A program made the translations under genes and the position numbers. From Leishmania donovani (lineage: Eukaryota > Euglenozoa > Kinetoplastea > Trypanosomatida > Trypanosomatidae): DNA of 64,000 nucleotides. The stretch lies in the NCBI RefSeq assembly GCF_000227135.1, contig NC_018259.1, positions 1-64,000 on the forward strand. Direction: 5' to 3'. Shown piece by piece: positions 10,634 through 20,340 of the stretch. Numbering within the stretch: the first letter of the stretch is position 1; each line of letters begins with the position of its first letter. The notes beneath the pieces were generated by a model. That model saw only the letters and a list, made by a program, of their open reading frames with translations. It had not been told where the DNA came from and did no database searches.

Positions 10634-11633
10634 NNNNNNNNNNNNNNNNNNNNNNNNNNNNNNNNNNNNNNNNNNNNNNNNNNNNNNNNNNNNNNNNNNN
10701 NNNNNNNNNNNNNNNNNNNNNNNNNNNNNNNNNNNNNNNNNNNNNNNNNNNNNNNNNNNNNNNNNNNNNNNNNNNNNNNNNNNNNNNNNNNNNNNNNNNN
10801 NNNNNNNNNNNNNNNNNNNNNNNNNNNNNNNNNNNNNNNNNNNNNNNNNNNNNNNNNNNNNNNNNNNNNNNNNNNNNNNNNNNNNNNNNNNNNNNNNNNN
10901 NNNNNNNNNNNNNNNNNNNNNNNNNNNNNNNNNNNNNNNNNNNNNNNNNNNNNNNNNNNNNNNNNNNNNNNNNNNNNNNNNNNNNNNNNNNNNNNNNNNN
11001 NNNNNNNNNNNNNNNNNNNNNNNNNNNNNNNNNNNNNNNNNNNNNNNNNNNNNNNNNNNNNNNNNNNNNNNNNNNNNNNNNNNNNNNNNNNNNNNNNNNN
11101 NNNNNNNNNNNNNNNNNNNNNNNNNNNNNNNNNNNNNNNNNNNNNNNNNNNNNNNNNNNNNNNNNNNNNNNNNNNNNNNNNNNNNNNNNNNNNNNNNNNN
11201 NNNNNNNNNNNNNNNNNNNNNNNNNNNNNNNNNNNNNNNNNNNNNNNNNNNNNNNNNNNNNNNNNNNNNNNNNNNNNNNNNNNNNNNNNNNNNNNNNNNN
11301 NNNNNNNNNNNNNNNNNNNNNNNNNNNNNNNNNNNNNNNNNNNNNNNNNNNNNNNNNNNNNNNNNNNNNNNNNNNNNNNNNNNNNNNNNNNNNNNNNNNN
11401 NNNNNNNNNNNNNNNNNNNNNNNNNNNNNNNNNNNNNNNNNNNNNNNNNNNNNNNNNNNNNNNNNNNNNNNNNNNNNNNNNNNNNNNNNNNNNNNNNNNN
11501 NNNNNNNNNNNNNNNNNNNNNNNNNNNNNNNNNNNNNNNNNNNNNNNNNNNNNNNNNNNNNNNNNNNNNNNNNNNNNNNNNNNNNNNNNNNNNNNNNNNN
11601 NNNNNNNNNNNNNNNNNNNNNNNNNNNNNNNNN
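10634..11633. other. Assembly gap of exactly 1000 N
   Basis: Exactly 1000 undetermined bases, a round number typical of a scaffold placeholder, so the true size is unknown. Frames drawn across it in any direction are artefacts. The flank on the right is a decayed coding-like sequence whose continuation may lie in the gap. Confidence 0.95.
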
Positions 11634-11639
11634 CGTCCA

Positions 11640-12400
11640 TGGGCTGGTTTCGGGCACGGCTTGTAGGACGTGCAGGACGGCCCCTCCTTCTCTTCAAGCT
11701 GTGAGAGACGGGTAACCTGCACGGGAGCAAGATGACGCGTATTCGAGGCGTGGGGAGCACATGCGTGCTCTCCTTCGGCTGCTTCCCTCTGCTCACGGTC
11801 ACCCTGCGGGGATGCGGGCGCCATCGGTGCGCCCTGTGCCGTGTAGGCGTCGCATTGTGGGCGCGGCAGCTCCGTAAGGCGGTGGCCACCGTGTCTGAGG
11901 CGGGAAGGCAATCACTGGGGCTGCTGTGGGGGTACACGCGAGTCGGCCATCTCAAACTCACACCTCTTCCAAGACGGAGCGGAATTCCGGAACGGGCACA
12001 ACCTCGCTGGCCAGCTTCTCTGCACGCCGCCGAAGAGACGCTGATGAGCTTCCTCACGTTCTCTTCAAGGTGCTGGAGCTCCGAGGTGCGGAGTTCGTCG
12101 TAGGCGATGTGAGACGGGGACTCCCTAGGCGCCTTCATCCCGCTCCCAGAGGAGGAGCTGCCTCTCTTCCCTCCTCCTTTCATCCTCCTCAGGCCGAAAA
12201 GCCATGGAAGCGGCTCTGGCAGGCGCATGCTGTGTTGTCCTTTTCGAGCTGCGTCGTGCACGCACCGGGGAGCACTTCTTCATTTCGAAAGAGTAGCATG
12301 ATGATTGCGTTGGAGGTGCAGCAACGCGACCGATTGGAGTCTTCCGAGGAGGGTCTCTCAATGAGTCTGCCGTCATGCCGTCGGGATTCAGAGGTCATGT
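11640..12400 (-). pseudogene. Frameshifted coding relic beside the gap, function unknown
   Basis: On the minus strand, coding-like segments follow each other in different frames. One is a Glu/Arg-rich helix (EEDERRREERQLLLWERDE) ending at a TAG at 12127-12125. Next is a segment reading HIAYDELRTSELQHLEENV near 12110-12045. A third, EKLASEVVPVPEFRSVLEEV, ends at a TGA at 11960-11958. A fourth runs from about 11957 into the gap and contains a Gln/Glu/Ala-rich stretch. Each switch looks like a small insertion or deletion, so this is best read as a degraded gene in the same orientation as its neighbours. I do not recognise the protein. Low-quality sequence beside the gap could mimic some frameshifts. 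Confidence 0.45.
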
Positions 12401-12860
12401 AGGTCTCATTGAATGCTGCGAATGACAGTGAGGAAGCGATTTTGTATTGAGGGCAACGAACCCATGTGCAGGTGTGATGCGAGCGTTTTCGCATCAAAAC
12501 GCCAATAGGCCAGGTCCGGCATGTGTGTGAGGGGAAAGTCAACATGTCCTATACGATGTTGTGAGAACGGAACATGACCCCGTACGTAGAACCGTGCTCA
12601 GTAGTCTTTTCCGTTCATCAGGGATGAAGCCGATGGCAACGGCTAAGGGCAAGAAAGGAGTACCCTAGAAGAACCAAGCTTTCTCAGCATTCACCACTTC
12701 CGAGTACAGGTACACGGCAGTGTATTATTGAGTACCTGAAAAAGCCTCGATATGCAGAATAGAGAGTGTTCGGTTCTGCGCTCAGTCACAAACACTGCGC
12801 GCGTGTACCAGTTTACGCTAGTGAACGTAATGATGGCGTGAATCGTCCTTTATACTTTTT

Positions 12861-13437
12861 CTTCACATGGCCTATTCTGCCACTCCAACACAAGGCAAGC
12901 TCCGCTCCACCCACGGCCTGTCACAGTCCCCCCCCCCGCGTCGCGCGAAGAAGCGGCAGGCACGCGGTGCAGCAGTGCTGCCGACTCAGCTATCTGAGCA
13001 CGGCCATCTGCCCTCGAGCTCTACCCCACCCACCCGCCGCCTCGCCGGCCGCCAGCTGGTGCCTCCCTCCCTTCTCGGAATGGGCGCGGGCGCCGCTGCC
13101 CCCGCCCTCCCCCCGCCCGCACACCAGTGGGCGGTGTAGGGGCCCGGGCGGGTTACTCTCGAGACGCGGTGACACGCTGCCGAACCATATGGATGGCACA
13201 CGCGTGTTCACTGTCGCCGGTCGCCCCGACGCAACGCCCGGCCAGGACCCGACCAACTACATCAGCAGCGATACGTCGCCCGGACTTCCAGCACGGCGCC
13301 GGCGCCGGCGACCCTGTCACCACCACAGGTGGTTCGGCACTTCGCAAGGAATGAGGGGGTCCGGGCTGCTTGGCTTTGCCGCCGAGTAGAGTAGTGAGCC
13401 CTGTAACACCATGTATTGCGGTTTCCTCCGTCATCAG
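12861..13437 (-). repeat. GC-rich interspersed element, copy A (SIDER-like candidate)
   Basis: One of four near-identical elements of about 570 bp. The core (about 12875-13340) contains C/G homopolymer runs, a shared CATATGG site near 13186 and a GGCGCCGGCGCCGGCG palindromic block near 13297. I assign minus orientation because the right-to-left reading ends in an A-rich tail beyond TTGGAGTGGCAG. The far end (13340-13437) matches copy B, while the A-rich tail matches copy D. Length, lack of coding capacity and a 3' UTR position resemble Leishmania SIDER retroposons. I could not confirm the diagnostic 79-bp signature by eye, so the family name is tentative. Confidence 0.7.
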
Positions 13438-14053
13438 CGCCAAGAGAAAGACAACAGACGAACGGAAAAGGGGGAAGCAAGAGAACACCGTCCGGACCAC
13501 TCCAGCGCTGCTTGTATGATTCGCAAAGAGCAGGGGAAGTAAAATGAGCAACAAAGGCGTAAGGGAGATGAAGACAAGAAGTCACCACAACGGAGGAAGC
13601 GCATCCAAAAGAAAACGTGCCGAGAAGTGAAGTGCGAGCAATGCACTCAACTGGAAGAGGAGTAAGAGAGAGAGAACAGGCAAGGGCACCACGAAAGAAA
13701 ACGAGAAAGGTTGCGGAAGAGGAAACGCCTTTTGGTGGTCGCCATGGAGAACGGCGGGTGCCCAGAGAGAAACGAAGGTACACGCATGACTACGCACGTG
13801 TTTGCTGAGAGGGGAGGAGCAGTAATGGGCAGCGCCTCGAAGAGTGGCAAACGGGAAAAGAAGACAAAGTGAAGAAAGTGGAAAAGGAGAATAGAAACGG
13901 TGAAACGAGAATGAGAGTGAGTGCAGAGGATGGAAAGAAAAGTGGAGGCGCTCCCTCTACAGTTGCACGTGTATATACACACGCGCGGAGTAGGCAGAGT
14001 CAAAAAAAAAAAAAGATAAGATAAAGCTAATGGAGAAGGAATCGAAAAGAATC

Positions 14054-15172
14054 CTATTCGGTTCCGCTGCCGCAGCTGCCGGTGTGATTGTTGCTGTTGC
14101 CAAAACCCTCGTCGCTGCTGTTCACCCATCCGCTGCCGCTCTTGCCGCTTGTGGGATGGGTTTTGGCCGCGGCCATCTCCGACGCTGGCTCATCTTGGTT
14201 GAGGAACGACACGTGGCTGAGCGGATGCGTGCTGTTCGCGTGCCCCCCAGCTGAAGAAGAGCTGGACTCGCGCTGGTGCATCTGAAGCGGCACGCGGCGT
14301 CCACCGCTTTCCCCCTCACCGCGCGTCACGGTGAAATCAGGCACCTTGGTGAAATCTCGAGCCGGGTCCGATTGCATACCGCTCTGGAGATTGGCGCCGT
14401 CCGTGAGTGTGGCATAGGTAGCATCCGCGGGGCAGATGGTTGGCGGGTGGCCCGCAGGCAGCAGCTCTGGAACGCGAATCGGCACCGTCGGAAGACCCTG
14501 GGTGACGTCGCTGACATCGCGCAGTGCGCGTGCCAGCATCGGATCGCGTGCTTGTGCTTTCTTGAGATCGGCGTGAATGTACGGGCAGTCTGTGCTGGAG
14601 TCGCAAGACCCGGTCATGGAGAAGTGCAGGCACTGCAGAACAGTGATGGTGCCGGCGTGTTCTGCGTTTGTGTCGTCGGAGAACAGCCATCGCCGGTACG
14701 CTGCCTCGTACTGCAGCAGACCGGTTGACGGAAAGACGTCGCTGACGCGGTACTCGAGGTACTGCACCTTGAACTCTTTGTGTGCCCGCATGCACAGCAG
14801 CCGGCGAAGCTCCGGGCTGAGCATCGCCTTCACCGTGCGCGTGAAAAAACGCCGGGTCGGGTTGGTGTAATGCTTACGGAGTGCATTGAGGACGTTTGCC
14901 TTGATGTGGATCTGGAAGCATGTTGCCGGGTTCGAGCTCGTGCGCCCCACACACTTGCCAAAGCTGTGCATAAAGCACACCGTCAGCAACGGCTTTCCTT
15001 CACGGTTGATCCAGCCCTTCGTCGGCTCCACACAGTCCTCGGTGACGGCAAACATCGTCTCATCCTTGCTCGACAGATCCGGTGGCTGGCCGCCACAGGA
15101 TACGATGACGATAGTGGTCGGGGGCTCAGTTGCTACATCGCGCGTGATGTAGGGTAATGCGGAAGACTCCAT
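14054..15172 (-). CDS. CCCH zinc-finger RNA-binding protein, paralogue 2 (ZC3H20/21/22-like)
   Basis: Encodes 372 residues. It is a paralogue of the gene at 8304-9407: both begin with a Y-x-TRD...TE-x-PT-x-I-x-IV motif, carry an identical CFMHSFGKC block, share a YTNP motif before a basic segment, and end in a Ser/Asn-rich disordered tail. Finger 1 is C-x7-C-x10-C-x3-H (CFMHSFGKC...CFQIH); finger 2 is canonical C-x8-C-x5-C-x3-H (CLHFSMTGSCDSSTDCPYIH). Finger spacing is kept while the loops differ, so both proteins are probably functional but may bind different targets. An mRNA-binding regulatory role is inferred from the T. brucei ZC3H20/21 proteins. The start is the first ATG after a strong splice-acceptor candidate at 15345. 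Confidence 0.87.
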   Translation of the reverse strand: MESSALPYITRDVATEPPTTIVIVSCGGQPPDLSSKDETMFAVTEDCVEPTKGWINREGKPLLTVCFMHSFGKCVGRTSSNPATCFQIHIKANVLNALRKHYTNPTRRFFTRTVKAMLSPELRRLLCMRAHKEFKVQYLEYRVSDVFPSTGLLQYEAAYRRWLFSDDTNAEHAGTITVLQCLHFSMTGSCDSSTDCPYIHADLKKAQARDPMLARALRDVSDVTQGLPTVPIRVPELLPAGHPPTICPADATYATLTDGANLQSGMQSDPARDFTKVPDFTVTRGEGESGGRRVPLQMHQRESSSSSAGGHANSTHPLSHVSFLNQDEPASEMAAAKTHPTSGKSGSGWVNSSDEGFGNSNNHTGSCGSGTE

Positions 15173-17460
15173 CCCCTCTTGCTTGGGTGTTCACCGTCGC
15201 CCTCTATGAAAGTCGCAGGATGGAGAAAATGGCGTATGCAGTGACAGCTGCTGAGCGTGCAAGAAATAAGGATGGTGAGACGCAACAAGAAATGGAAAAG
15301 GGAACAAATGAACAACAGGAAAACCACCAGCTAATAACGACAATCTAAAGAAAAAAAAAAGAGACCGCGAACAGCACTGAAAGCAGGGGTGGACGCTGAG
15401 AGAGGAGCGCAGAAACAAGAAAAGAAAACCGACTGGACGTCGGAAGTTCCACGATACGGCCAAGTGGATGACAAGGCGATGCAGTTGAAGGGGGCCGAGA
15501 CAAGATCGAAAAACAAAATGGGAACGAAACACCCGCAGCATGCCTGATGCGCTTTTGTTTTCTACAGCACGCTCTGCTGCCTGGAGAGGAAGAGAGGGAG
15601 GACAGACGACTATCAACAACTTCGGAGCTTCACCCTCGGCAGGCAGGGAAGCGATCCCTTCAAAAAACGGAGAATGGGGCGGTGAGTTCGCCGATGACTT
15701 TTGTGAGCGGGGCTGCACAGAATCTCTTCCTTGTTCGGTGTGCTCATCGGTGGGGGAGCCGAAGGTGACAACAAAATAAATGGAGAGAGAGAAAGTCATG
15801 TGAAAAGATGGGCATGATGCATTCCGACACCTACAACCAACCCTTCCCGAGCTGGCCAGCGTCCTATTTACCGGGAAGCGTATGCTGATCTGGTGCCCCC
15901 TCCGTTCGCCCATCGATGCCTCTAGTCGTGGCAAAGGCATCAGTGAAAATTCTGCTGTTTCGATGTCATTATCCGGTAACGCATCGCACGAACAGGAAGG
16001 AGTATGTGACTTTTTTTCTTGGGTCACCCAAGCATCCGTAGTAGTGGTGAGCGCTCAAAGGAGCGGAAAAGGGCGCGGGGGGGGGGGGTCGAGCACCTGC
16101 AGTGCCTCGATTCGTCGAGAGCTGATGTGATAAGAGCGATTACGTAGAAGGCGAAGACGTAAACAGATGGCGAAGCGCGTCATCGGAATGGTGAAGAGCA
16201 GACTCACTCAACACCGTAAATCTTTTTCCTCCTGTCTCCTGTTCTTCTAAGGCTCTCGAAAAAAGCGGGGGAAACGCAGTGAAGGGAGCCGAAACGGTAA
16301 GAACTCAAATGTGTGCTGCACAAATCGGAAGGGGATCGGGGAAGAGAGCACGGCGGCTTGACCTCCTAGTTCTCTTAGCACGCCCCATTGTTGTCTGTGG
16401 CTGCGGGCGCGGGGCTGCTGCTCTTCATGGAACACGTGTGTGGTGTGACGGCACCGCCGCCAAAACGCGCGAATCGAGCACACAATGAAATGTGTGCAGG
16501 AAGGGAGATAGGGAAAGAGAGACAGAAACATGCTAAACTCGAAGAGGAGTGACGGGGCAAAGCTGCCGACCCTTTTACGAGAAGTCGTCAAATATCTCGT
16601 GCCTTGGCGCTTATCTCTCCCTCTCCCCCTCACCCCGTCCTGAAGATGGGGGTCGATGCAGTGATATCTCCGCGCATGTGCGACCATGATCTCCACAGGA
16701 ATCCTGCACAGCTGATGGACAACACTTTCATTCTCTGGGAAGACACATGAAAGGCGGGGCGAAGTCCGGAATGATCGAGTAACCCCGGACTACGAGATAG
16801 AGGTGCCAACCCTTGTGGCCGTAGATGCCCGCTCCGTTATCACCAAGGCTGCTGACGCAAACAGCACGCAACAGCGCGTCATCGTTTTTTTTTCCTCTCC
16901 TTCCCTCAACGGCGGTGCGTGCGTGTGTGGAATACGGTAGCACAGATCAGCTTCGTTTCTTCCTATTGCACGCTGAGAGATGAATGACAAAAACAGAGTT
17001 ATCCACGGGGAAAGGACACGCATGCACGCAGCCAAGCGCACCCGTTCCAGTCGCACAGGCCCACGCGCGCACACACATGCGACACCGAACAAAAGTCCGT
17101 CGTTTCTAGTCGCTCCACCCCGCCAACCACCCATGCACCTATAGAGATGGAAGCCAACGATACGCAAAGCGATTGCGCGCAGGGGGAAAACAATCAGGAA
17201 AGAAGGCGGGAATCGGGGCGCACAGGGAGGGCTGAAGCAACCACAACCGCAACCACTACTCAACGAAAATGAGGAACAGAACAGGGTGGCCCGTCCTTTA
17301 TCGCCTCGGCATGCCCTCCAGATAATCTGCACTTGAGGGGAATCCTTGTAGCCGTTGTTGCGCTGGCAAGCCACGAAAGCTCCAAAAGGTGAAGTAGAAG
17401 GAGGGGAGAACAGGAAAAAAAAATGGTTGACACTAGCAGCAAGTCTGTAGCTGCACTGCT
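15173..17460. other. Intergenic spacer
   Basis: About 2.3 kb between SEC13 and zinc-finger paralogue 2. It should contain the SEC13 3' UTR. Long minus-strand open frames here (for example 15191-16027 and 16790-17374) are rich in Phe, Ser, Leu and Cys, have no recognisable domain, and fit transcribed pyrimidine-rich UTR. A G-run at 16078-16088 is present. Nothing else is supported. Confidence 0.6.
15345..15364 (-). promoter_or_regulatory. Candidate trans-splice acceptor for zinc-finger paralogue 2
   Basis: The plus-strand sequence CTAAAG followed by a run of A and GAGA reads, on the minus strand, as TCTC, a T run, then CTTTAG. This is a textbook polypyrimidine tract with an immediate AG (15346-15345). 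It would give a 5' leader of about 170 nt. Inferred from pattern only. Confidence 0.5.
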
Positions 17461-18504
17461 CTACTGCTGGAAGTCCTTCAAAGGAAGTTTAATCCACGGT
17501 TCAGTGAAGTCGACACCTTCGCGAAGCACAAACACCTCAGACTTTGAGTTTGTCACGACGAGCATCTCACCCGAAGGGGCCCAAGAAAGCCTCCAGACAG
17601 GCTCTGCAAACTCGATGACACTCCGCTCCCATTCCGTAGCCTGCGAGGCACCCTCGCTGATCTCCGCACACAGCTGATCCCACGGCTTCCGGTACATGAC
17701 AACTGTCTTATCCTGCCCGCACGACGCAAGGATCACGAAGCGGGATGCTGGGGATGTAGGGCAGAATGCAACATCGCGAACCCAGTCCGCGTGCGCTTCG
17801 ATCACCTGATGCAGTTCAAACCCCAAGCCGCGCTCTGGGGAGCTCGCAGATACCCACAGGCGCACGTGGCCGTCGCAGCCGCCAGATGCAACCACTACGT
17901 GGTCGACCAGCTCCGACTTGAATGGCGCGAACGTTACGCTCGTTGCCCCCATCGCGTGCGCGATTTGGTTGCTATTGTTGCTTAACTTCACGCTGGGCTG
18001 CCAGCAACCGTCACGGTATGTGGTGATGGCAACGGTGCCGTCGCTGCTGGCGGTGGCAACGACCGGGCCGTATTCCTCGGGCGCCCACTGCACCGCGTTT
18101 ACGCTGCCTTGGTGGATGTCGATGACATGCACAGGAGTCCACTTAGGTGCACCTTGGTGGATCTCTTTCCAAATTATCGCTTTCTGATCGTACGAGGCAG
18201 AGGCGAGAAGATTGCCGAAGCGCGGGTGCGCCCAGCTAACCATCCACACAGGGCCCTCATGGCCAGTAAGAGTTGCCACGCGGTTCAACGGGGCACCCGC
18301 CCGGGCGACGTGAATGCCGATCGTTCTATCGGAGCTGGCAGTGGCGAGCTGCAGACCATAGTAGTCGAACTGCGTGTCATGAATGACATCCGTGTGCTCG
18401 TGAATAGCTGGCACCTGCGGCGCAGCGGGGGCAGCAGCGCCATTTGCCAGGTGTGGCACCATTCCTGGTGCACGAAGTTGCTGAGGAAACGTCTGGGTAC
18501 GCAT
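17461..18504 (-). CDS. SEC13: SEC13, COPII coat and nuclear pore WD40 protein
   Basis: Encodes 347 residues. After a Pro/Ala-rich leader of about 40 residues, it carries six WD-type repeats: HTDVIHDTQFDYYGLQLATA opens the first, GHEGPVWMVSWAHP the second, HQGSVNAVQWAPEEYG the third, and later repeats include SGGCDGHVRLW and a CGQDKTVVMYR segment. The DTQFDYYG...LATASSDRTI arrangement is characteristic of SEC13. The protein partners SEC31 in the outer COPII coat for ER export and also belongs to the nuclear pore outer ring. Length is slightly above yeast Sec13 (297) because of the N-terminal extension; an internal Met near residue 15 could be the true start. It neighbours syntaxin 5, another early secretory gene, but proximity implies only shared transcription. 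Confidence 0.95.
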   Translation of the reverse strand: MRTQTFPQQLRAPGMVPHLANGAAAPAAPQVPAIHEHTDVIHDTQFDYYGLQLATASSDRTIGIHVARAGAPLNRVATLTGHEGPVWMVSWAHPRFGNLLASASYDQKAIIWKEIHQGAPKWTPVHVIDIHQGSVNAVQWAPEEYGPVVATASSDGTVAITTYRDGCWQPSVKLSNNSNQIAHAMGATSVTFAPFKSELVDHVVVASGGCDGHVRLWVSASSPERGLGFELHQVIEAHADWVRDVAFCPTSPASRFVILASCGQDKTVVMYRKPWDQLCAEISEGASQATEWERSVIEFAEPVWRLSWAPSGEMLVVTNSKSEVFVLREGVDFTEPWIKLPLKDFQQ

Positions 18505-19191
18505 GTTGGACTGCGCTGGACTCTCTCGTGTTCACACTTAGCAGGACAACAACAAAAAAAAGCGAGTGGCGGTATGAGCTAAACAGCGGGAAACGCCCGG
18601 GGAGAGCAGCGGAGACGCGAGAGATTCAAGGCAGAAGTGCAGAGCCGGCGTACGGCCAGGAGGGAAGCGCGAGAGCCAAAAGGGGGGGGGGTGGCTGAAA
18701 GGCCATCGCAAAGTGTGGGAGAGCGGTAGTAGGAGGAGAAGGCAGCAGAACACCGACAGCATGCAGGGAAATCGCTGTCGTGAGACATGCTAAAAAAGGC
18801 GTAATGGCAGCAGGACATGAACACGGAGATTTCCCCCTCAAGATGCTTTCGAATGGTGGCTGTCATGTTCTATTCCCCTCATCATCTTTTTTTCGCCGTC
18901 ACTTTCTGAAGCAGTGGTCTGCTGAGTAGTGTTAGCGGCCCTTGTGGCAGCACAAAAGCATCAGCTGTCTCAGCCTGCATTGCACTCTGCAGCACAGCAC
19001 TGTGGATGCTATCACTGAAATTTTACCTTGTTCTCCTGCCCTTTTGTAAAGTGACGCGCCTGTGCGGGGGTGCAGATACCAAGAAAGATGGAGAGCGTGG
19101 CTGGTGATGCCGGGATCCATTGTGCCCCCCTTCTTGCCAACCCTCACATCAACACAGCCGTGCACTACGCACCATATTAACGTTGCTTTGG
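18505..19191. other. Intergenic spacer
   Basis: Nearly 0.7 kb between the EPL-like gene and SEC13. It has a G-run near 18680 and purine-rich plus-strand sequence. No gene is supported. Confidence 0.6.
18537..18562 (-). promoter_or_regulatory. Candidate trans-splice acceptor for SEC13
   Basis: The minus strand reads a T run and TTG repeats (about 18562-18541) and then CTAAG, with an AG at 18538-18537. This would give a leader of about 33 nt before the SEC13 ATG at 18504. Inferred from the polypyrimidine-AG pattern. Confidence 0.45.
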
Positions 19192-20340
19192 CTACTGCGT
19201 CTGCGGGTCAAGCCATGCGCCCCTCTCGGTCGGTCGCAACAACGCCACCAGGCAGCGCGACAGTGCCGATGCGGGCAGCGATGCCCCCACCACGTCACTG
19301 TCATCTCGCGCCCCCTCCACCACACTACGCAACGATGCTAGCTCATACACGGTCATCTGCGTGTGCACCTGACGCGTTTCCTCGCGGCGAAGCATCGCCC
19401 GACTCAGGCTCACCGCCTTCACCGCGTATGCTTCACAGGCCTGAAGCTGCGCAACAAGCGATCTGGAGCTCGAGCCTCCTGGCGATGCCTCGCCCCGAGC
19501 ACGCTTGGCGGAGGGGGCGTCACCTACGGGGGTGGGTCGGCGACGCTCCACCACGGGGACGTACCAATCCCGCTGTTTAAACGGCAATGGACAGTCCCTC
19601 AGCACTGTAGGGTGGCAAAGTGCCAGCTCGTTGTCCTCGCGTACGGTAACACGCAGGTCCGGAATGCCTGGTAGCAGTCCCCCTGTCCCACTGCGACGCA
19701 GTAGCCAGTAGGAATTCAGTTCCTCCAGGACCTCCTCGCCGACATCCTTTTCGCCTAGAAAAGGTCTCGCGTACAGCAGAAGACGCTCCAGCGGGACCTC
19801 AGGGTGTCCATGGGCAGCCAGCTCCAGTGCTGTGAAAGTGTCCTCCAGCACAGACGTGCTCAGTTTCGACAGAATCGGCATGTGGCTACCAGCACCGCCA
19901 GTTTTACCCCGAACGGCAGACACAGCGCCATCGTCCCCGCGAATAGCTAAAACTGGACGCCGAGACAGCCACGCACGATCAAGCTTATCTGCTATGTAGC
20001 GGACCGACACCGGTTCGCGACGGTCAAAGCTCGATGTGTAGAGGCTGTCGGGACCTAGCACGAAGGCGTCCACGTCCACCAGTGACGACTCCCACTCATC
20101 ACGCTGGCGTATTTGAGGGCGGACGATGGATGGCGCCGCGATGGTGCTGGAGTCGTTCAGCGGCGAGCACGGCACTGTTGGTGCGGACGCTTGGCCTGCG
20201 CACGCATTCGAGAACGGGGAGCGCGGTAGCAGCGGTGATGCCGGAAACTTCAACACCGATGCTGTGGCCGGCGAGAAACTGTCAACGCTAACATGGTGGA
20301 GCACTAACTCCTGACTCGGCAGCAGCTTTGGATGGTTCAT
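19192..20340 (-). CDS. Enhancer-of-polycomb-like protein, candidate
   Basis: Encodes 382 residues from the ATG at 20340 (MNHPKLLPSQEL); upstream in-frame sequence is hydrophobic and unlikely to be translated. The middle region resembles the EPL/BRPF/Jade module. A motif VSVRYIADKLDRAWLSRRP (about residues 130-148) recalls the Y-D-x-D-x-x-D-x-x-WL signature. A helix follows (LSTSVLEDTFTALELAAHG), and later VLEELNSYWLLRR recalls the VY-x-YW-x-x-KR element. In yeast and animals EPL proteins scaffold the NuA4-type acetyltransferase complex in the nucleus, and trypanosomatids have an EPL subunit with MYST acetyltransferases. A Lys/Arg patch (SAKRARG) near residue 305 could be a nuclear signal. The resemblance is by eye over short motifs, so confidence is moderate. 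Confidence 0.5.
   Translation of the reverse strand: MNHPKLLPSQELVLHHVSVDSFSPATASVLKFPASPLLPRSPFSNACAGQASAPTVPCSPLNDSSTIAAPSIVRPQIRQRDEWESSLVDVDAFVLGPDSLYTSSFDRREPVSVRYIADKLDRAWLSRRPVLAIRGDDGAVSAVRGKTGGAGSHMPILSKLSTSVLEDTFTALELAAHGHPEVPLERLLLYARPFLGEKDVGEEVLEELNSYWLLRRSGTGGLLPGIPDLRVTVREDNELALCHPTVLRDCPLPFKQRDWYVPVVERRRPTPVGDAPSAKRARGEASPGGSSSRSLVAQLQACEAYAVKAVSLSRAMLRREETRQVHTQMTVYELASLRSVVEGARDDSDVVGASLPASALSRCLVALLRPTERGAWLDPQTQ

Larger units (their letters stand above)
9408..14053. other. Spacer between zinc-finger paralogues: gap, relic and repeat
   Basis: This 4.6 kb spacer holds, from left to right, the leader region of paralogue 1, unassigned GC-rich sequence (10000-10633), a 1000-N assembly gap, a decayed reading frame (11640-12400), one copy of the interspersed repeat (12861-13437), and purine-rich plus-strand sequence to 14053. 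I see no intact gene. T. brucei has three tandem paralogues of this zinc-finger type and only two are visible here, so the unsequenced gap could matter. Confidence 0.55.

Noticed and set aside
10393..12261. 622-codon minus-strand open frame and similar frames across the N gap
   Set aside because: More than half consists of undetermined bases; openness across N is meaningless. The right-hand part is treated as a frameshifted relic.
12766..13389. Pro/Arg-rich open frame of about 207 codons found in repeats A and B
   Set aside because: The frame is GC-rich repeat sequence, reads against the gene direction, and has no domain. Recurrence reflects copy identity.
15191..16027. 278-codon minus-strand frame upstream of zinc-finger paralogue 2
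   Set aside because: Composition is Ser/Phe/Leu/His-rich with no motif, and the frame contains the candidate splice acceptor of the real gene. Considered untranslated leader or spacer.
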